A stretch of 28,667 bases of DNA from Aliicoccus persicus_A (GTDB taxonomy: Bacteria; Bacillota; Bacilli; Staphylococcales; Salinicoccaceae). A model generated the notes under the pieces. The model saw only the letters and a program-made list of their open reading frames with translations. It did not search any database and was not told the origin of the DNA. The translations under genes were made by a program, and so were the position numbers. Positions 1 through 6,967 of this stretch are shown here, piece after piece. The stretch spans positions 1-28,667 of the forward strand of contig DYYI01000045.1 of the NCBI GenBank assembly GCA_020741755.1. Reading direction: 5' to 3'. Within the stretch, counting starts at the first letter, position 1. Every line of letters starts with the position of its first letter.

Positions 1-27
1 TTCCCAGAAGCAGGTGAAGACTCATGA
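1..27 (+). CDS. C-terminal end of the upstream ABC transporter gene (partial)
   Basis: The reading frame starting at base 1 encodes FPEAGEDS and ends in TGA at 25-27. That stop overlaps the ATG of the next gene as ATGA, a tight translational coupling typical of ABC transporter operons. In nickel/oligopeptide operons the gene before the NikE/OppF ATPase is usually the NikD/OppD ATPase, so this is probably its tail. Eight residues are too few to confirm that; the identity rests on context only. Confidence 0.55.
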   Translation, partial: FPEAGEDS

Positions 28-803
28 GGCAGCCGATAATCGAGATTGAAAATGTTTCTAAAACATATGGACAAAACAGTTGGTTTTCGAGAAAAGAACC
101 CAACTATGCTGTGGATCATGTCAGCTTAGAAGTCAATCGAGGCGAAACGTTCGGCATCGTCGGAGAGAGTGGATCCGGTAAGACGACGCTCGCGCACATG
201 ATGCTTGGTATTTTAAAAACTGACAGTGGTCGGATAAAAGTCCTTGATTTTGAACTCACTGACCCTAAAGTAAATTTAAGTGATATGTCGAATAAGATTC
301 AATTCGTCTTCCAAGACCCACATGGATCTTTAAATCCAAAGAAGACAGTAGGCTGGTCGATCGAAGAAGCATTGCATATCCATAAAGTTGGAGATACTGC
401 CAAACGAAAAGAGACGACGCTTGCGCTGATGGATCGTGTTAGTTTATCGGAAAGTTACTATGACAGATATCCGCACCAACTGAGCGGTGGACAGAGACAA
501 CGTGTCGCAATCGCGAGTGCACTCATCATGAACCCGGAAATACTCGTTATCGACGAAGGTGTTTCAGCACTGGATGTTTCGATTCAAGCATCCATACTCA
601 ACTTGTTGAATGAGTTAAAAGAATCAATGGATTTAACGTTGGTGTTTATCACGCATGATTTAAATGTTGTTCAATACTTTTGTGATCGCGTTGCTGTCAT
701 TAAAGATGGACAGTTAAAAGAAATATTCAACGTAGATACATTCCATACAGATTCACATGATTCATATACAACCCATTTATTCCAATCAATCCTAGAAGAT
801 TAG
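24..803 (+). CDS. Nickel/oligopeptide ABC transporter ATP-binding protein (NikE/OppF type)
   Basis: This is a cytoplasmic ATPase that would power uptake through a family-5 (peptide/nickel/opine) ABC importer, paired with a second ATPase whose end lies just upstream. All nucleotide-binding motifs are visible: Walker A GESGSGKTT (47-55), Q-loop Gln97, signature LSGGQ (153-157), Walker B LVIDE (174-178) and switch His211. The residue after the Walker B glutamate is Gly (DEGVSALD), where Pro is more usual. At 259 residues it is short for OppF/DppF and closer to NikE. It lacks the C-terminal extension of the longer peptide ATPases. Its ATG overlaps the previous stop, and a terminator overlaps its own stop. 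The substrate (nickel, metallophore or peptide) cannot be told from this sequence. Confidence 0.88.
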   Translation: MRQPIIEIENVSKTYGQNSWFSRKEPNYAVDHVSLEVNRGETFGIVGESGSGKTTLAHMMLGILKTDSGRIKVLDFELTDPKVNLSDMSNKIQFVFQDPHGSLNPKKTVGWSIEEALHIHKVGDTAKRKETTLALMDRVSLSESYYDRYPHQLSGGQRQRVAIASALIMNPEILVIDEGVSALDVSIQASILNLLNELKESMDLTLVFITHDLNVVQYFCDRVAVIKDGQLKEIFNVDTFHTDSHDSYTTHLFQSILED

Positions 804-816
804 GATTGATTTTTTA
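784..816 (+). terminator. Rho-independent terminator after the ATPase gene
   Basis: A perfect 11-bp stem (784-794 with 801-811) and a 6-nt loop are followed by a T-rich run. The hairpin overlaps the last codons and the stop of the ATPase gene. It would separate that operon from the binding-protein gene at 889, or reduce read-through into it. Confidence 0.85.
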
Positions 817-836
817 TTGTTTATATATTAAAATTT

Positions 837-854
837 CTTTCATGTATATGAAAG
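837..854 (+). promoter_or_regulatory. Inverted repeat in the binding-protein leader
   Basis: A perfect 7-bp inverted repeat, CTTTCAT-GTAT-ATGAAAG, lies about 35 bases before the start of the substrate-binding protein and just after a terminator. Its position would suit an operator or a small leader hairpin. No convincing -35/-10 pair is visible beside it, so the regulatory role is inference. Confidence 0.3.
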
Positions 855-888
855 TTTATGCATAAAATAATTCATAGGGGGCTGTTAT

Positions 889-2538
889 ATGAAATACAGG
901 TTTTTAGCACTAATCTTTGGAGGAATTTTACTGATTCTATCCCAAACAACCACGAGTGAAGTTTATGCACAATCCGATTCAGACGCAACAATCACTGTGT
1001 CACTAAGAAGTGATGCTGCTACTCTCGATCCACACGGTTCCAACGACCAACCTTCTGAAATTATTCGTCACCACATATTCGAACGTTTACTTATTAGAGA
1101 TGATAATAATGAAATCACAGGTGTCCTTGCAGAGGACTGGGAACAAGTGGATGATGTTACGTACCAATTCAACCTACGCGAAGGTGTCGAATTCCATGAT
1201 GGCACACCATTTAATGCCGAAGTCGCAAAGGAAAACTTAGACCGTGCGATGGACCCTGCTGTTGCATCAGGAAAAGCATACCTCCTAGAGAATGTAGACT
1301 CCGTTAATGTTGTAGATGAATATACATTGGAGATTGTAACGACAGAAGTCTATGCACCGATGCTCTCAAACTTAGCACAAGGGGTGACGATGATGATGAG
1401 TCAAGATGTCATCCGTGCCGATTATGAGAATGCATTTGAAGAAGCGGGACTCGATTTAACCATTGAAGAATACTATGAATTACGTGAAGCAGGCGGAGAT
1501 GAATATGAAAGTGCAGTCGATGAATTCTCTGCATTCATCGGTCAATATTCTGAACGCAATCCTATCGGTACAGGGAAATTACAATTTGAAAGCCGTACAA
1601 CAGGTAGCGAAACTGTATTGACACGTTTTGATGATCATTGGGATGGCCCAGTGTCATTTGGTAGTGCCGTATTTAAAGTCGTACCAGAACAAGGTGCTCG
1701 AATTGCAGAGCTAGAAACAGGTAGCACTGACATTGCGACAGATATTGACACAACAAATATGACACGTGTTGAAGAAACGGATGGCTTATCACTACTAACA
1801 AGCGTATCGCCGGGTGTACTTTATCTTGGATTTAACACAGAAGTAGAAGAGTTAAGTGATCCACTCGTGCGACGTGCGATTTCACATGCGATCAACCGTG
1901 AAGAAATTATCGAAGGCGTATTCAATGGTGTTGGACATGTCGCTGCAACACCGATATCAGAAACGATGTCCGGCTATAGCGATGCGAATGTAGGTAACAC
2001 GTATGATTTAGAGTTAGCACAAGAATTACTGGCTGAGTCCGAGTATCCAGATGGATTTGATATTGAAGTTATCGTAAACGCAGCGGATAATGAGAATATT
2101 AATACTGTGCTATATATTCAAGAAGCACTTGCAGAGCTCGGTATCGATTTAACTGTGAATCAAGTTGAGTGGGCAACGTTCTTAGAAACAACTGCACAAG
2201 GGAACCAAGAACTATTCATCATGACTTGGACGAACTCAGCTGAAGAATCAGATAACGCATTCACTGCGATGTTCCACTCCGATTCAATTGGCTCAGCTGC
2301 AAATAGATTCCGTTACAACAACCCTGATATGGATGAACTGATTGAAGCAGGTCGAGCAGAAACAGATACAGAAGCTCGTGCTGAAATTTATCAGGAAGCA
2401 CAGAACTTATTGTTAGAAGATTCACCGGCAGTATTCATTAGACACCCTGAATATATCAATGGTGTACGTGATGAAGTCACTGGTATCAAACTCATCGCGA
2501 TGGGTATTCCAGACTTAATGGATGCGGTGAAAGAATAA
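889..2538 (+). CDS. Family-5 extracellular solute-binding protein, predicted non-lipidated
   Basis: This 549-residue protein belongs to the SBP_bac_5 family, which captures peptides, nickel chelates or related solutes for an ABC importer. Family features include an early LDPH segment, EFHDGTPFNA near residue 105, NPIGTGKL in the middle and LVRRAISHAINREEII. The N-terminus is a short signal peptide (K2, R4, hydrophobic 5-17) with a likely signal peptidase I site VYA-QS after residue 27. There is no lipobox, and I find no cysteine anywhere in the protein, so it cannot carry the lipid anchor normal for Gram-positive binding proteins. It is strongly acidic. The GGGGG run before the ATG is a good ribosome binding site. 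It follows the ATPase gene but is separated from it by a terminator. Substrate unknown. Confidence 0.88.
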   Translation: MKYRFLALIFGGILLILSQTTTSEVYAQSDSDATITVSLRSDAATLDPHGSNDQPSEIIRHHIFERLLIRDDNNEITGVLAEDWEQVDDVTYQFNLREGVEFHDGTPFNAEVAKENLDRAMDPAVASGKAYLLENVDSVNVVDEYTLEIVTTEVYAPMLSNLAQGVTMMMSQDVIRADYENAFEEAGLDLTIEEYYELREAGGDEYESAVDEFSAFIGQYSERNPIGTGKLQFESRTTGSETVLTRFDDHWDGPVSFGSAVFKVVPEQGARIAELETGSTDIATDIDTTNMTRVEETDGLSLLTSVSPGVLYLGFNTEVEELSDPLVRRAISHAINREEIIEGVFNGVGHVAATPISETMSGYSDANVGNTYDLELAQELLAESEYPDGFDIEVIVNAADNENINTVLYIQEALAELGIDLTVNQVEWATFLETTAQGNQELFIMTWTNSAEESDNAFTAMFHSDSIGSAANRFRYNNPDMDELIEAGRAETDTEARAEIYQEAQNLLLEDSPAVFIRHPEYINGVRDEVTGIKLIAMGIPDLMDAVKE

Positions 2539-2566
2539 ACGAATAAAGATTGTTCGGATTGATGTG

Positions 2567-2604
2567 AACTGCCCCCTGTCTACTAAACTTGACAGGGGGC
2601 AGTT
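2567..2604. terminator. Strong 14-bp hairpin between convergent genes (terminator-like, no U-tract)
   Basis: AACTGCCCCCTGTC (2567-2580) and its exact reverse complement (2591-2604) flank a 10-base loop. The hairpin lies 28 bases after the binding-protein stop. Neither strand has a run of Ts directly after the stem, so it is not a classical terminator. It could still halt or protect transcripts from either side. The first degenerate unit of the tandem array begins within its right arm. Confidence 0.6.
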
Positions 2605-2903
2605 TGAAATTCATTTGCGGACTATGAGCAAAATTCATTGGCGCGTAAAGTTGTTTGTGTGTCAGTGAGCGAGTTTCATTGGAACGCAAATCCGTTTGCG
2701 TGTCTGTGAGCGAGTCTCATTGGAACGCAAAGCCATTTGCGTGTCAGTGAGCAACTCTCATTGGAACGCAAATCAATCTGCGTGTCAGTGAGCGAGTCTC
2801 ATAGGAACGTAAATCCATTTGCAAGCCAGTGAGCACATCTCATAGTCCGTCAAATCAATTTGCTCGCCTAAGAGCGAGTCTCATTGGCACGACAAACAGA
2901 AAC
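2596..2903. repeat. 41-bp tandem repeat array, 6 full units plus degenerate ends
   Basis: Six head-to-tail units of exactly 41 bp start at 2636, 2677, 2718, 2759, 2800 and 2841. A partial unit starts at 2882, and a diverged 40-bp unit lies at 2596-2635. Each unit begins CATTGG/CATAGG and carries two inverted repeats: an outer pair near CGCAAA-4 nt-TTTGCG, and CAGTGAG-5 nt-CTCATTG that spans the unit junction. The central units (2677-2799) are best conserved. There are no unique spacers, so this is not a CRISPR. The period is not a multiple of three, and no gene is convincing across it. The array fills most of the 373-bp convergent intergenic region between the binding protein and ypoC. Confidence 0.85.
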
Positions 2904-2911
2904 TTAGATTC

Positions 2912-3172
2912 CTACGCCTGCTTAACCTTCCACACGGCATACTTTTTTATAAATTCATCGATTAATTCTCTTAATTGAACACGTGCGTGATACCGTGTAG
3001 GCTGTGCTTTTATGTACTCGACGCGTTCATCATAATTTATCGGAATAACAGATGAATCACTTTCCTCAATCAATTGATCCATTATCATAATGTATTTATC
3101 TACATCAACCGTTGAATCTTCGAGCAAGTGATCCCATGATTGATTCAAAATATCAAGAAACTCTTCATTCAT
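2912..3172 (-). CDS. ypoC: YpoC-like conserved protein
   Basis: This 86-residue protein has no signal or membrane segment. The stretch PINYDERVEYIKAQPTRYHA followed by a leucine-rich helix resembles the C-terminal region of the Firmicutes YpoC family, which sits directly after nth in Bacillus and staphylococci. It is shorter than Bacillus YpoC, so the N-terminal part of the family appears to be missing. Its ATG overlaps the nth stop as ATGA, so the two are translationally coupled. The molecular function of YpoC is unknown. The assignment rests on motif resemblance plus gene order. Confidence 0.7.
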   Translation of the reverse strand: MNEEFLDILNQSWDHLLEDSTVDVDKYIMIMDQLIEESDSSVIPINYDERVEYIKAQPTRYHARVQLRELIDEFIKKYAVWKVKQA

Positions 3173-3816
3173 CGTGCTTTCATTCGCTTCTTACCTTCAC
3201 GACATTCTTGCAATAACGGACAATCTGCACATTTAGGTGCGCGTGCCGTACAATGATATCTACCGAAGAATATTAATTGATGGTGCGTTTTACTCCACAT
3301 TGAATCTGGAATTTTTCGCATCAAAGTCTTTTCTACTTCTAGAACCGAATCTTTATAGCGCGCGATACCCAGTCGTTTCGCAACGCGTTCTACATGTGTA
3401 TCTACTGCGATTCTAGGTACATCAAACGCGACGGACAACACCACGTTTGCGGTCTTGCGCCCGACGCCTGCAAGTCCAACTAAATCATCGTAATTTCCCG
3501 GCACCTCACCATTAAATTTGTCGATAAGGTCTCGGCACAAGCTCTGAATATTTTTTGCTTTATTGCGATAAAGACCAATCGAACGTATATCATTTTGCAG
3601 TTCTTCTAGTGATACATCCAAATAATCTTGTGGTGTTTTATATTTTTTGAATAAATCTTTTGTAACACGATTCACCATATTGTCTGTGCATTGCGCAGAC
3701 ATCAGCACGGCTATCGTTAATTCAAATGGGTTATCGTGGGTCAGTTCACACTCTGCATCTGGAAACATTTCGTCGATTACAGACAACATTTCTAGTGTTT
3801 TTTTATTGCTAATCAT
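3169..3816 (-). CDS. nth: Endonuclease III, base-excision repair DNA glycosylase/AP lyase
   Basis: Endonuclease III removes oxidised pyrimidines and cleaves the abasic site. The 215-residue protein has the helix-hairpin-helix LVGLAGVGRKTANVV (113-126), catalytic Lys121 and Asp139 (VDTH), and the four iron-sulfur cysteines Cys189, Cys196, Cys199 and Cys205 in the normal C-x6-C-x2-C-x5-C spacing. The length is typical. The ATG lies inside the end of dnaD (8-bp overlap), and the stop overlaps ypoC, so dnaD-nth-ypoC form one coupled unit, as in Bacillus. Confidence 0.97.
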   Translation of the reverse strand: MISNKKTLEMLSVIDEMFPDAECELTHDNPFELTIAVLMSAQCTDNMVNRVTKDLFKKYKTPQDYLDVSLEELQNDIRSIGLYRNKAKNIQSLCRDLIDKFNGEVPGNYDDLVGLAGVGRKTANVVLSVAFDVPRIAVDTHVERVAKRLGIARYKDSVLEVEKTLMRKIPDSMWSKTHHQLIFFGRYHCTARAPKCADCPLLQECREGKKRMKAR

Positions 3817-4417
3817 TTATGTTATCGCCTTTCAGCCATTCCATCATCGGCAATTCATCCGATTTAGATTGGTCTCTAGTCTTGGTATTTTGTAACACGC
3901 GTTCAACGTATTGCAACGATGTGATTTGGTTCGTGTAGGCAAGATCCACAGCTTCTTTAATTGCTGCCGGATCTTTTCCATCCTGCTCCAACCAACTTTT
4001 TAAACGCTGGTATTCCGCGCCACTTAACGTACGACCGTAGAGCTGTTCGATATAACTAAATAATTCACCAAGCTCATTTTTATTTTCTTCACCTGTAGCG
4101 GTCAACAGATTATATAGTCTGTCGTATAATCCACTAATATCAATGACCTCTGTGTAGTTACCATCCTGACGAACTGTGGACATTTCAATCAGTTGTTTAT
4201 CGATTAACTTTTGAATAATTGAAAGAATTTGTGGATGTTTTAATGTCGTACGCTCTTCCAAATGTGCAACATCGAGTTGGTAATAATTATCTTGCGATAA
4301 ATCGATTAATTTTAATAGTAGGACAAGACTTTCTTCATCGATACCGAGCCGTTTATATTCATCAAACAATATTTTATTGATCTGTATATTGATATGTTCA
4401 ATCAGTTTCTTTTCCAT
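3809..4417 (-). CDS. dnaD: DnaD-family replication initiation protein
   Basis: DnaD remodels DNA at the origin and helps recruit the replicative helicase loader during replication initiation and restart in Firmicutes. This 202-residue protein has an N-terminal winged-helix-like region (about 1-105) and a C-terminal DnaD domain (about 118-180) ending in AYTNQITSLQYVERVLQNTK, followed by a short charged tail. The ribosome binding site AAGGAGAG lies four bases before the ATG. It follows asnS but is separated from it by a terminator hairpin, and it overlaps nth by 8 bp. Confidence 0.93.
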   Translation of the reverse strand: MEKKLIEHINIQINKILFDEYKRLGIDEESLVLLLKLIDLSQDNYYQLDVAHLEERTTLKHPQILSIIQKLIDKQLIEMSTVRQDGNYTEVIDISGLYDRLYNLLTATGEENKNELGELFSYIEQLYGRTLSGAEYQRLKSWLEQDGKDPAAIKEAVDLAYTNQITSLQYVERVLQNTKTRDQSKSDELPMMEWLKGDNIND

Positions 4418-4432
4418 GTGTCTCTCCTTAAT

Positions 4433-4455
4433 AAAAAATCGCCTTGCGGCGATTT
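4433..4455 (-). terminator. Terminator after asnS
   Basis: On the minus strand the stem AAATCGCC with a 4-nt loop pairs with GGCGATTT and runs into TTTTTT, two bases after the asnS stop. It sits only about 16 bases before the dnaD start, so dnaD expression needs read-through or a promoter that I cannot see. Confidence 0.85.
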
Positions 4456-4457
4456 AA

Positions 4458-5747
4458 TTATGGATACAAGCGATTTAATAAACGTGGGAACGGTGCAGTT
4501 TCTCTGACATGCTTCACACCGGATAACCATGCAACTGTTCGTTCTAATCCTAGTCCAAATCCTGAGTGTGGTACAGAACCATATTTTCTTAAATCTAAGA
4601 ACCATTGATATGCATCTAAGTCTAAGTTATGTGCTTCAATACGTTCTTTTAACGTATCATAGTCACTAATTCTTTCACTACCACCGATGATCTCACCATA
4701 GCCTTCTGGTGCAATTAAATCTGCACAGAGTACTGTTCGTGGATCTTCTGGATTTTCAGGCATATAGAATGATTTAATTTCTTTCGGATAGTTCGTAATA
4801 AACACAGGCAACTCAAAATGGTTCGCAATTTCTGTTTCATGCGGTGCTCCAAAATCGTCACCCCACTCGATATCTGTGTACCCTTTTTCTTTTAGTAACT
4901 CAATAGCGTCTGTATACGTGATGCGTGGGAACGGTGTTTTTATTTTTTCTAAAACTGAAACATCTCTATCTAGGATTTCTAAATCTAATTTACAATGTTC
5001 AAGTACGTCTTGTACAAGGTATGTAACGTACTCTTCTTGAACTTTTAAGCTGTCCTCATGATCATAGAATGCCATTTCAGGCTCGATCATCCAAAACTCA
5101 ATTAAGTGACGACGTGTTTTAGACTTTTCTGCTCTGAATGTTGGACCGAAAGTAAACACTTTACCATGCGCCATTGCAGCAGCTTCTGCATAGAGCTGAC
5201 CACTTTGAGATAGATAAGCATCCTCATCAAAGTATTTCGTATGGAACAATTCTGTCGTGCCTTCTGGTGAAGAACTCGTTAAGATTGGTGGATCAATTTT
5301 CTTAAATCCATTGTCATAGAAAAAGTCATAAGTACTTTTAATGATTTGGTTACGAATGTTCATCACAGCAAATTGTTTTTTAGAACGCAACCATAGATGA
5401 CGGTTGTCGAGTAAAAATTCTGGACCATGTTCTTTTGGTGTAATTGGATAGTTTTCAGCTCTTTGAATGACTTCAATCGCAGTAACTTCCATTTCGTAGC
5501 CAAATGATGAACGATCATCTTCTTTAATTAAACCTGTCACATACATCGATGATTCTTGTGTTAAATCTTTTGCTACTTCAAATAATGCTTCGTCATTAGC
5601 TTTTACAACGACACCTTGAATGAATCCTGTGCCATCTCTAAGTTGTAAAAACTGTATGTTGTTGTTTCCTCTTTTTTGTAATAACCAGCAACCGATTGTT
5701 ACTGTTTCTCCTAAATGTTTTGGCGATTGGTTAATTGTCGTTTTCAT
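4458..5747 (-). CDS. asnS: Asparaginyl-tRNA synthetase
   Basis: This class II synthetase charges tRNA-Asn with asparagine. The 429-residue protein has an N-terminal OB-fold anticodon-binding domain (about 12-95). The catalytic domain shows motif 2 (FGPTFRAEKS...EFWMIEPE, 200-224) and motif 3 (GFGLGLERTVAWL, near 397-409). Length matches Bacillus AsnS. The ATG overlaps the end of aspB by 17 bp, so the pair is co-transcribed, and a terminator follows the stop. The order aspB-asnS-dnaD-nth is that of Bacillus; S. aureus lacks aspB here as far as I recall. Confidence 0.97.
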   Translation of the reverse strand: MKTTINQSPKHLGETVTIGCWLLQKRGNNNIQFLQLRDGTGFIQGVVVKANDEALFEVAKDLTQESSMYVTGLIKEDDRSSFGYEMEVTAIEVIQRAENYPITPKEHGPEFLLDNRHLWLRSKKQFAVMNIRNQIIKSTYDFFYDNGFKKIDPPILTSSSPEGTTELFHTKYFDEDAYLSQSGQLYAEAAAMAHGKVFTFGPTFRAEKSKTRRHLIEFWMIEPEMAFYDHEDSLKVQEEYVTYLVQDVLEHCKLDLEILDRDVSVLEKIKTPFPRITYTDAIELLKEKGYTDIEWGDDFGAPHETEIANHFELPVFITNYPKEIKSFYMPENPEDPRTVLCADLIAPEGYGEIIGGSERISDYDTLKERIEAHNLDLDAYQWFLDLRKYGSVPHSGFGLGLERTVAWLSGVKHVRETAPFPRLLNRLYP

Positions 5748-6936
5748 GCGATACTCCTTCTAATTTTGTCTCTACAAATGATTTAATTCTTTTCATTCCC
5801 TCAGTGAACTTTTCTTCACTTGTTGCATAGCTCATGCGGATGTTATCTGGTGCAGAAAAACTACTTCCAGCAACAACTGCAACATGCACTTCTTCTAGTA
5901 TAGCATCGCACATTGCATCTACAGAATCAAACCCACAGCGTGTTGCACATTCTTTAAAATTCGGGAAGAAATAAAATGCCCCTTCTGGTTTAACACATTC
6001 TACATATGGAATCTCTTGAATTAATTTAAATCCAGATTCACGGCGCTGATTAAATGTTTCTCTATTTTTTTCTAAATAGCCCTCGCCGAGTTCTAATGCC
6101 GTCACCGAACCATATTGAATCGGTGTTGGGACGTTAGACGTTGAATGTGACACGATGTCCGTCATGTGTTTGATCACTTCTACACTCGCACAGGCATAAC
6201 CTATACGTAAGCCTGTCATCGCATGTGACTTACTCAGTCCATTAATTACAATCGTTTTATCCTTCATTGCAGGAGAACTTTCTGCAATAGAATGATGGGT
6301 CTGACCATATGTCAATTTTTCATAAATTTCATCCGACACAACCCAAATGTCTTTATCTTCTAAATAGCTTGCAAGCGCATCAATTTCTTCTTTTGAATAA
6401 ACGCTCCCTGTCGGGTTACTTGGTGAATTTAGAATAATCGCACGTGTTTTATCTGTGACGACACGCTCAAGTTCTTCAACAGTCACTTTAAATGCGTTGG
6501 ATTCTTGTGTATGAAGTAAAACAGGTGTGCCCTGTGCTAACTTTACATGCTCCGGGTAACTCACCCAATAAGGTGCTGGAATAATGACTTCGTCGCCTTC
6601 ATTAATAATGGATTGAAAGGCATTATAAAGTACATGTTTTGCACCGACACCAATAAATATTTCATTTAAGTCATAATCAAGTCCATGATCGTTCTTCATC
6701 TTCGCTTGGACACTCTCTTTTAACTCTTTGACACCGCTGCCTGCAGAGTATCTGTTTTTACCATCCAACATTGCTTGATGAATCGATTCTACGACTTCAG
6801 GTGGCGTATTAAAATCTGGTTCACCGACTGTTAAATTGACGACATCATGTCCTTCTAAAATTAAGGCTGCTGCTTTAGCACTACTCGCCATCGTTTGGCT
6901 CGGTGTAATATTTTTTACACGATCTGAAAACTGCAT
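5731..6936 (-). CDS. aspB: Class I pyridoxal-phosphate aminotransferase (aspartate aminotransferase, AspB-like)
   Basis: It transfers amino groups between aspartate/glutamate and their oxo-acids using pyridoxal phosphate. The 401-residue protein shows NLTVGEPDFNTP (34-45), SNPTG (173-177), SDEIYEKL (201-208) and the Schiff-base lysine Lys236 in GLSKSHAMTGLRIGYA. These features are typical of subgroup I-gamma, the Bacillus AspB type. Its neighbour asnS uses asparagine, made from the aspartate this enzyme supplies. GAGGAGCG precedes the ATG. Specificity for aspartate rather than another amino acid is inferred from gene order and family. Confidence 0.93.
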   Translation of the reverse strand: MQFSDRVKNITPSQTMASSAKAAALILEGHDVVNLTVGEPDFNTPPEVVESIHQAMLDGKNRYSAGSGVKELKESVQAKMKNDHGLDYDLNEIFIGVGAKHVLYNAFQSIINEGDEVIIPAPYWVSYPEHVKLAQGTPVLLHTQESNAFKVTVEELERVVTDKTRAIILNSPSNPTGSVYSKEEIDALASYLEDKDIWVVSDEIYEKLTYGQTHHSIAESSPAMKDKTIVINGLSKSHAMTGLRIGYACASVEVIKHMTDIVSHSTSNVPTPIQYGSVTALELGEGYLEKNRETFNQRRESGFKLIQEIPYVECVKPEGAFYFFPNFKECATRCGFDSVDAMCDAILEEVHVAVVAGSSFSAPDNIRMSYATSEEKFTEGMKRIKSFVETKLEGVSHENDN

Positions 6937-6967
6937 GACTATCGCTCCTCATTGTTTAATAATCTAA

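Noticed and set aside
174..178. Idea that the transporter ATPase is inactive because of DEG instead of DEP
   Set aside because: The catalytic Glu, Walker A Lys, signature and switch His are all intact; the residue after the Glu varies in this family.
2492..2689. 65-codon minus-strand reading frame over the hairpin and repeats
   Set aside because: It runs through the hairpin, the first repeats and the end of the binding-protein gene, has no ribosome binding site, and the repeat period is not a multiple of three.
2596..2903. CRISPR array
   Set aside because: The 41-bp units are contiguous, with no unique spacers of constant size and no cas genes nearby; the internal inverted repeats only resemble CRISPR palindromes.
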